This document shows positions 7,333 to 9,137 of a DNA stretch of 9,137 bases, one piece after another. Made by a program: the position numbers and the translations under genes. Numbering within the stretch: position 1 is the stretch's first letter; every line of letters starts with the position of its first letter. Under the pieces are notes generated by a model. That model was not told the origin of the DNA and did no database searches. It saw only the letters and a list, made by a program, of their open reading frames with translations. This stretch comes from Actinomycetes bacterium (GTDB taxonomy: Bacteria; Actinomycetota; Actinomycetes; Actinomycetales; Cellulomonadaceae), in NCBI GenBank assembly GCA_023389455.1, contig JAEWEJ010000382.1, forward strand, positions 1 through 9,137, given 5' to 3'.

Positions 7333-9137
7333 TCACTCCCACGTCGCCGGGAAGAGGCTCGCGGGTGCGCCCGAGGGCGCGATCCCGAGCTGCTGCAGTG
7401 CGTATCCCGTGACCGACGCGAAGACCGGTGCGGCGACGGCCCCGCCGTAGATGGAGGTGCGCGGGTTGTGCAGGACGACCGCCGTCACGACCTGCGGGTC
7501 GTCCACCGGGGCGACGCCGATGAAGGACGCCGTGTACCCGCTGGGGTTGAAGCGCTGGGCGGTGCCCGTCTTGCCGGCGACGCGGTAGCCGGGGATCACC
7601 GCGTTGCCACCCGTGCCCTCGTCGACGGCGCTCTCCATCATCGACAGCACCGTCTGCGCGGTCTGCGCCGAGACCACCTGCGTGCCGGCCGGCCGCTCGG
7701 CGGGCGTGAACTGCCCGTCCGGCGACGACGTCCCGGCGACCAGGCGCGGCGGGACGCGGACGCCGTCGTTGGCGATGGTCGCGAACACGCCTGCGGCCTG
7801 CAGCGCGTTGACGGCGACGGCCTGACCGAACAGCACCGCGTACTCGTCACGGCCGTGCCAGTCGTCGGGCGTGCGCAGCAGACCGGGCGACTCCCCCGGG
7901 ATCTCGATGCCGGTACGCGCGCCGAAGCCGAACGCGGACAGGTACTGGTGGCGCTGGTCCTTCGACAGGCGCTCCCCGATGAGGACCGTGCCCACGTTGG
8001 ACGACTCCGCGAAGATGCCCGTCGCGGTGAGCTTCTGCACCGGGTGGTCGTGCGAGTCCTTGATGGTCTCGCCGTGCGGCGTCGTCCAGCGGTCGGCGAC
8101 CTCGAAGCGCTCGGTCGGACCCACCAGCCCGGTCTCCAGCGCCGCGGCCATGGTGACGACCTTGCTCGTGGAGCCGGGCTCGAAGACGTCGGAGACGCTC
8201 CTGGACAGTGCGGTGGTGGCCTGCGAGCCGGGCGCGTTCGGGTCGAACGGCGTGGACTCCGCCAGCGCGAGCACCTCACCGGTCGAGGGCCGCATGACCA
8301 CCACGACGCCGCTCTCGGCACCGGTCTCGGCCACCTTGGAGCGCAGCTCCTCCTCGGCCTTCCACTGCAGGTCCGAGTCGATGGTGAGGCGCACCGTGCT
8401 CCCGTCGCGCGCCGGCGTCTGCTCGTTCTCCCCGCCGGGGATGGGCTGCCCGCCCTTGCCGCGCTCGTACCGCTCCTCGCCGGCGGTGCCGTGCAGGGCC
8501 TCGTCGAGGGCGAACTCCAGGCCCTGCAGCCCCTGGCCGTTGGAGTTGACGAAGCCGACGATGTTCCCGGCGACGGCGCCCTTGGGGTAGACCCGGTCGG
8601 CGACCTTCTCCACCCCCACGCCGTCGAGCCGCAGCGCCCGGATCTCGCGGGCGACGTCCGGCAGCACGTTGCGCGCCACGACGACGTACCCGCGGTCGCC
8701 GACCAGGCGCCCACCGAGCTCGGCCGCGTTCATGCCGAGCAGGGGCGCGAGGCGGGACGCGACACCGGCGGGCCCGTCGAGACCCTCCGTGGAGCCGCGC
8801 GCACGGTAGGTGGCGACCTGCTTCTGGTTGACGGTGACGTGGTACCGCTCCACGGACGTCGCCAGGACGACGCCGTTGACGTCCGTGATCTCCCCCCGGG
8901 CCCCGAGCACCTGGGCCGCCGTCATCCGCTTCTCCCGCGCCTCCTGCGCGAGCTCGGGTCCCATGACCACCTGGACGTGGACGAGCCGGGCCGCGAAGGT
9001 GACCATCACCAGGACGAGCACCGTGACGAGCGCGATCATGCGCGGACGCGACGCGACGACCGCGGGCTCGGTCCGCACGGGCGTGCGAGGGCCGGGACGA
9101 CCGCCCGGCGTCCGCCGCGCGGCGGTGCCCGCGGCGT
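7333..9137 (-). CDS. ftsI: FtsI (PBP3-type) septal peptidoglycan transpeptidase, N-terminus cut by window edge
   Basis: FtsI is the class B penicillin-binding protein that cross-links septal peptidoglycan, working with FtsW. Numbering from the first in-frame GTG (9076-9078), 581 residues are visible: one membrane anchor (about 14-38), a pedestal domain with RGEITDVNG (61-69), and a C-terminal transpeptidase domain with all three penicillin-binding motifs: STSK (303-306, Ser303 the acyl-enzyme serine), SSN (359-361) and KTGT (503-506). No PASTA repeats follow; the protein ends soon after the transpeptidase fold. Upstream of that GTG the frame stays open to the right edge and encodes an Arg/Pro/Gly-rich stretch (AAGTAARRTPGG and onward), like the basic cytoplasmic tails of actinobacterial FtsI. 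The GTG has no ribosome site, so the true start is probably outside the window. The stop lies 23 nt before the murE ATG. Confidence 0.94.
   Translation of the reverse strand, partial: AAGTAARRTPGGRPGPRTPVRTEPAVVASRPRMIALVTVLVLVMVTFAARLVHVQVVMGPELAQEAREKRMTAAQVLGARGEITDVNGVVLATSVERYHVTVNQKQVATYRARGSTEGLDGPAGVASRLAPLLGMNAAELGGRLVGDRGYVVVARNVLPDVAREIRALRLDGVGVEKVADRVYPKGAVAGNIVGFVNSNGQGLQGLEFALDEALHGTAGEERYERGKGGQPIPGGENEQTPARDGSTVRLTIDSDLQWKAEEELRSKVAETGAESGVVVVMRPSTGEVLALAESTPFDPNAPGSQATTALSRSVSDVFEPGSTSKVVTMAAALETGLVGPTERFEVADRWTTPHGETIKDSHDHPVQKLTATGIFAESSNVGTVLIGERLSKDQRHQYLSAFGFGARTGIEIPGESPGLLRTPDDWHGRDEYAVLFGQAVAVNALQAAGVFATIANDGVRVPPRLVAGTSSPDGQFTPAERPAGTQVVSAQTAQTVLSMMESAVDEGTGGNAVIPGYRVAGKTGTAQRFNPSGYTASFIGVAPVDDPQVVTAVVLHNPRTSIYGGAVAAPVFASVTGYALQQLGIAPSGAPASLFPATWE

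Noticed and set aside
5750..7450. Plus-strand open frame of 566 codons opposite murE
   Set aside because: It is the antisense shadow of MurE, with Val/Gly/Arg/His/Asp-rich low-complexity composition and no motifs.
9076..9078. GTG as the real start of ftsI
   Set aside because: There is no ribosome site before it, and the frame continues upstream with a basic Pro/Arg-rich tail typical of actinobacterial FtsI. The true start is more likely beyond the right edge.
1..9137. Search for mobile elements, defence genes, CRISPR arrays, RNA genes, promoters or terminators
   Set aside because: The window is filled by housekeeping wall genes in one direction. I saw no transposase, array of spaced repeats, tRNA fold, or hairpin followed by a T-run.

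Overview
This window is a stretch of the division and cell-wall (dcw) gene cluster of a very GC-rich actinobacterium. Every gene lies on the minus strand. In transcription order (right to left in window coordinates) they are ftsI, murE, murF, mraY, murD, ftsW and murG. The gene order, the high GC content, the frequent GTG starts and the Ala/Val/Arg/Asp-rich proteins point to Actinomycetota. My best guess is a Micrococcales member of the Cellulomonas type, but that placement rests on general resemblance, not on a database comparison.

Layout: ftsI (division transpeptidase) enters from the right edge and its N-terminal cytoplasmic tail is cut off by the window. After a gap of about 23 nt comes murE (third amino acid ligase), then murF (D-Ala-D-Ala ligase), mraY (lipid I synthase), murD (D-Glu ligase), ftsW (SEDS glycan polymerase) and the first 170 codons of murG (lipid II synthase), which runs off the left edge. 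murG is easily overlooked because it is open at the window end; I translated it by hand. No stretch of more than 300 bases lacks a gene. No tRNA, rRNA, CRISPR array, mobile element, promoter or terminator is evident.

The genes form one biosynthetic line. MurD, MurE and MurF build the UDP-MurNAc-pentapeptide in the cytoplasm. MraY moves it onto undecaprenyl phosphate and MurG adds GlcNAc. FtsW polymerises lipid II at the septum and FtsI cross-links it. The junctions are extremely tight: murE/murF, murF/mraY and murD/ftsW overlap by 4 nt, mraY/murD abut with no gap, and ftsW/murG overlap by 8 nt. This implies one polycistronic, translationally coupled message.

This is mainly a conserved housekeeping region and I found no sign of an undescribed system. 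The points worth a second look are small: a possible hairpin over the murE ribosome-binding site together with start ambiguity, an unusual substrate motif in MurE, an atypical C-terminal motif in MurF, a cysteine pair in an FtsW loop, and a 9-bp in-frame tandem repeat in murG.
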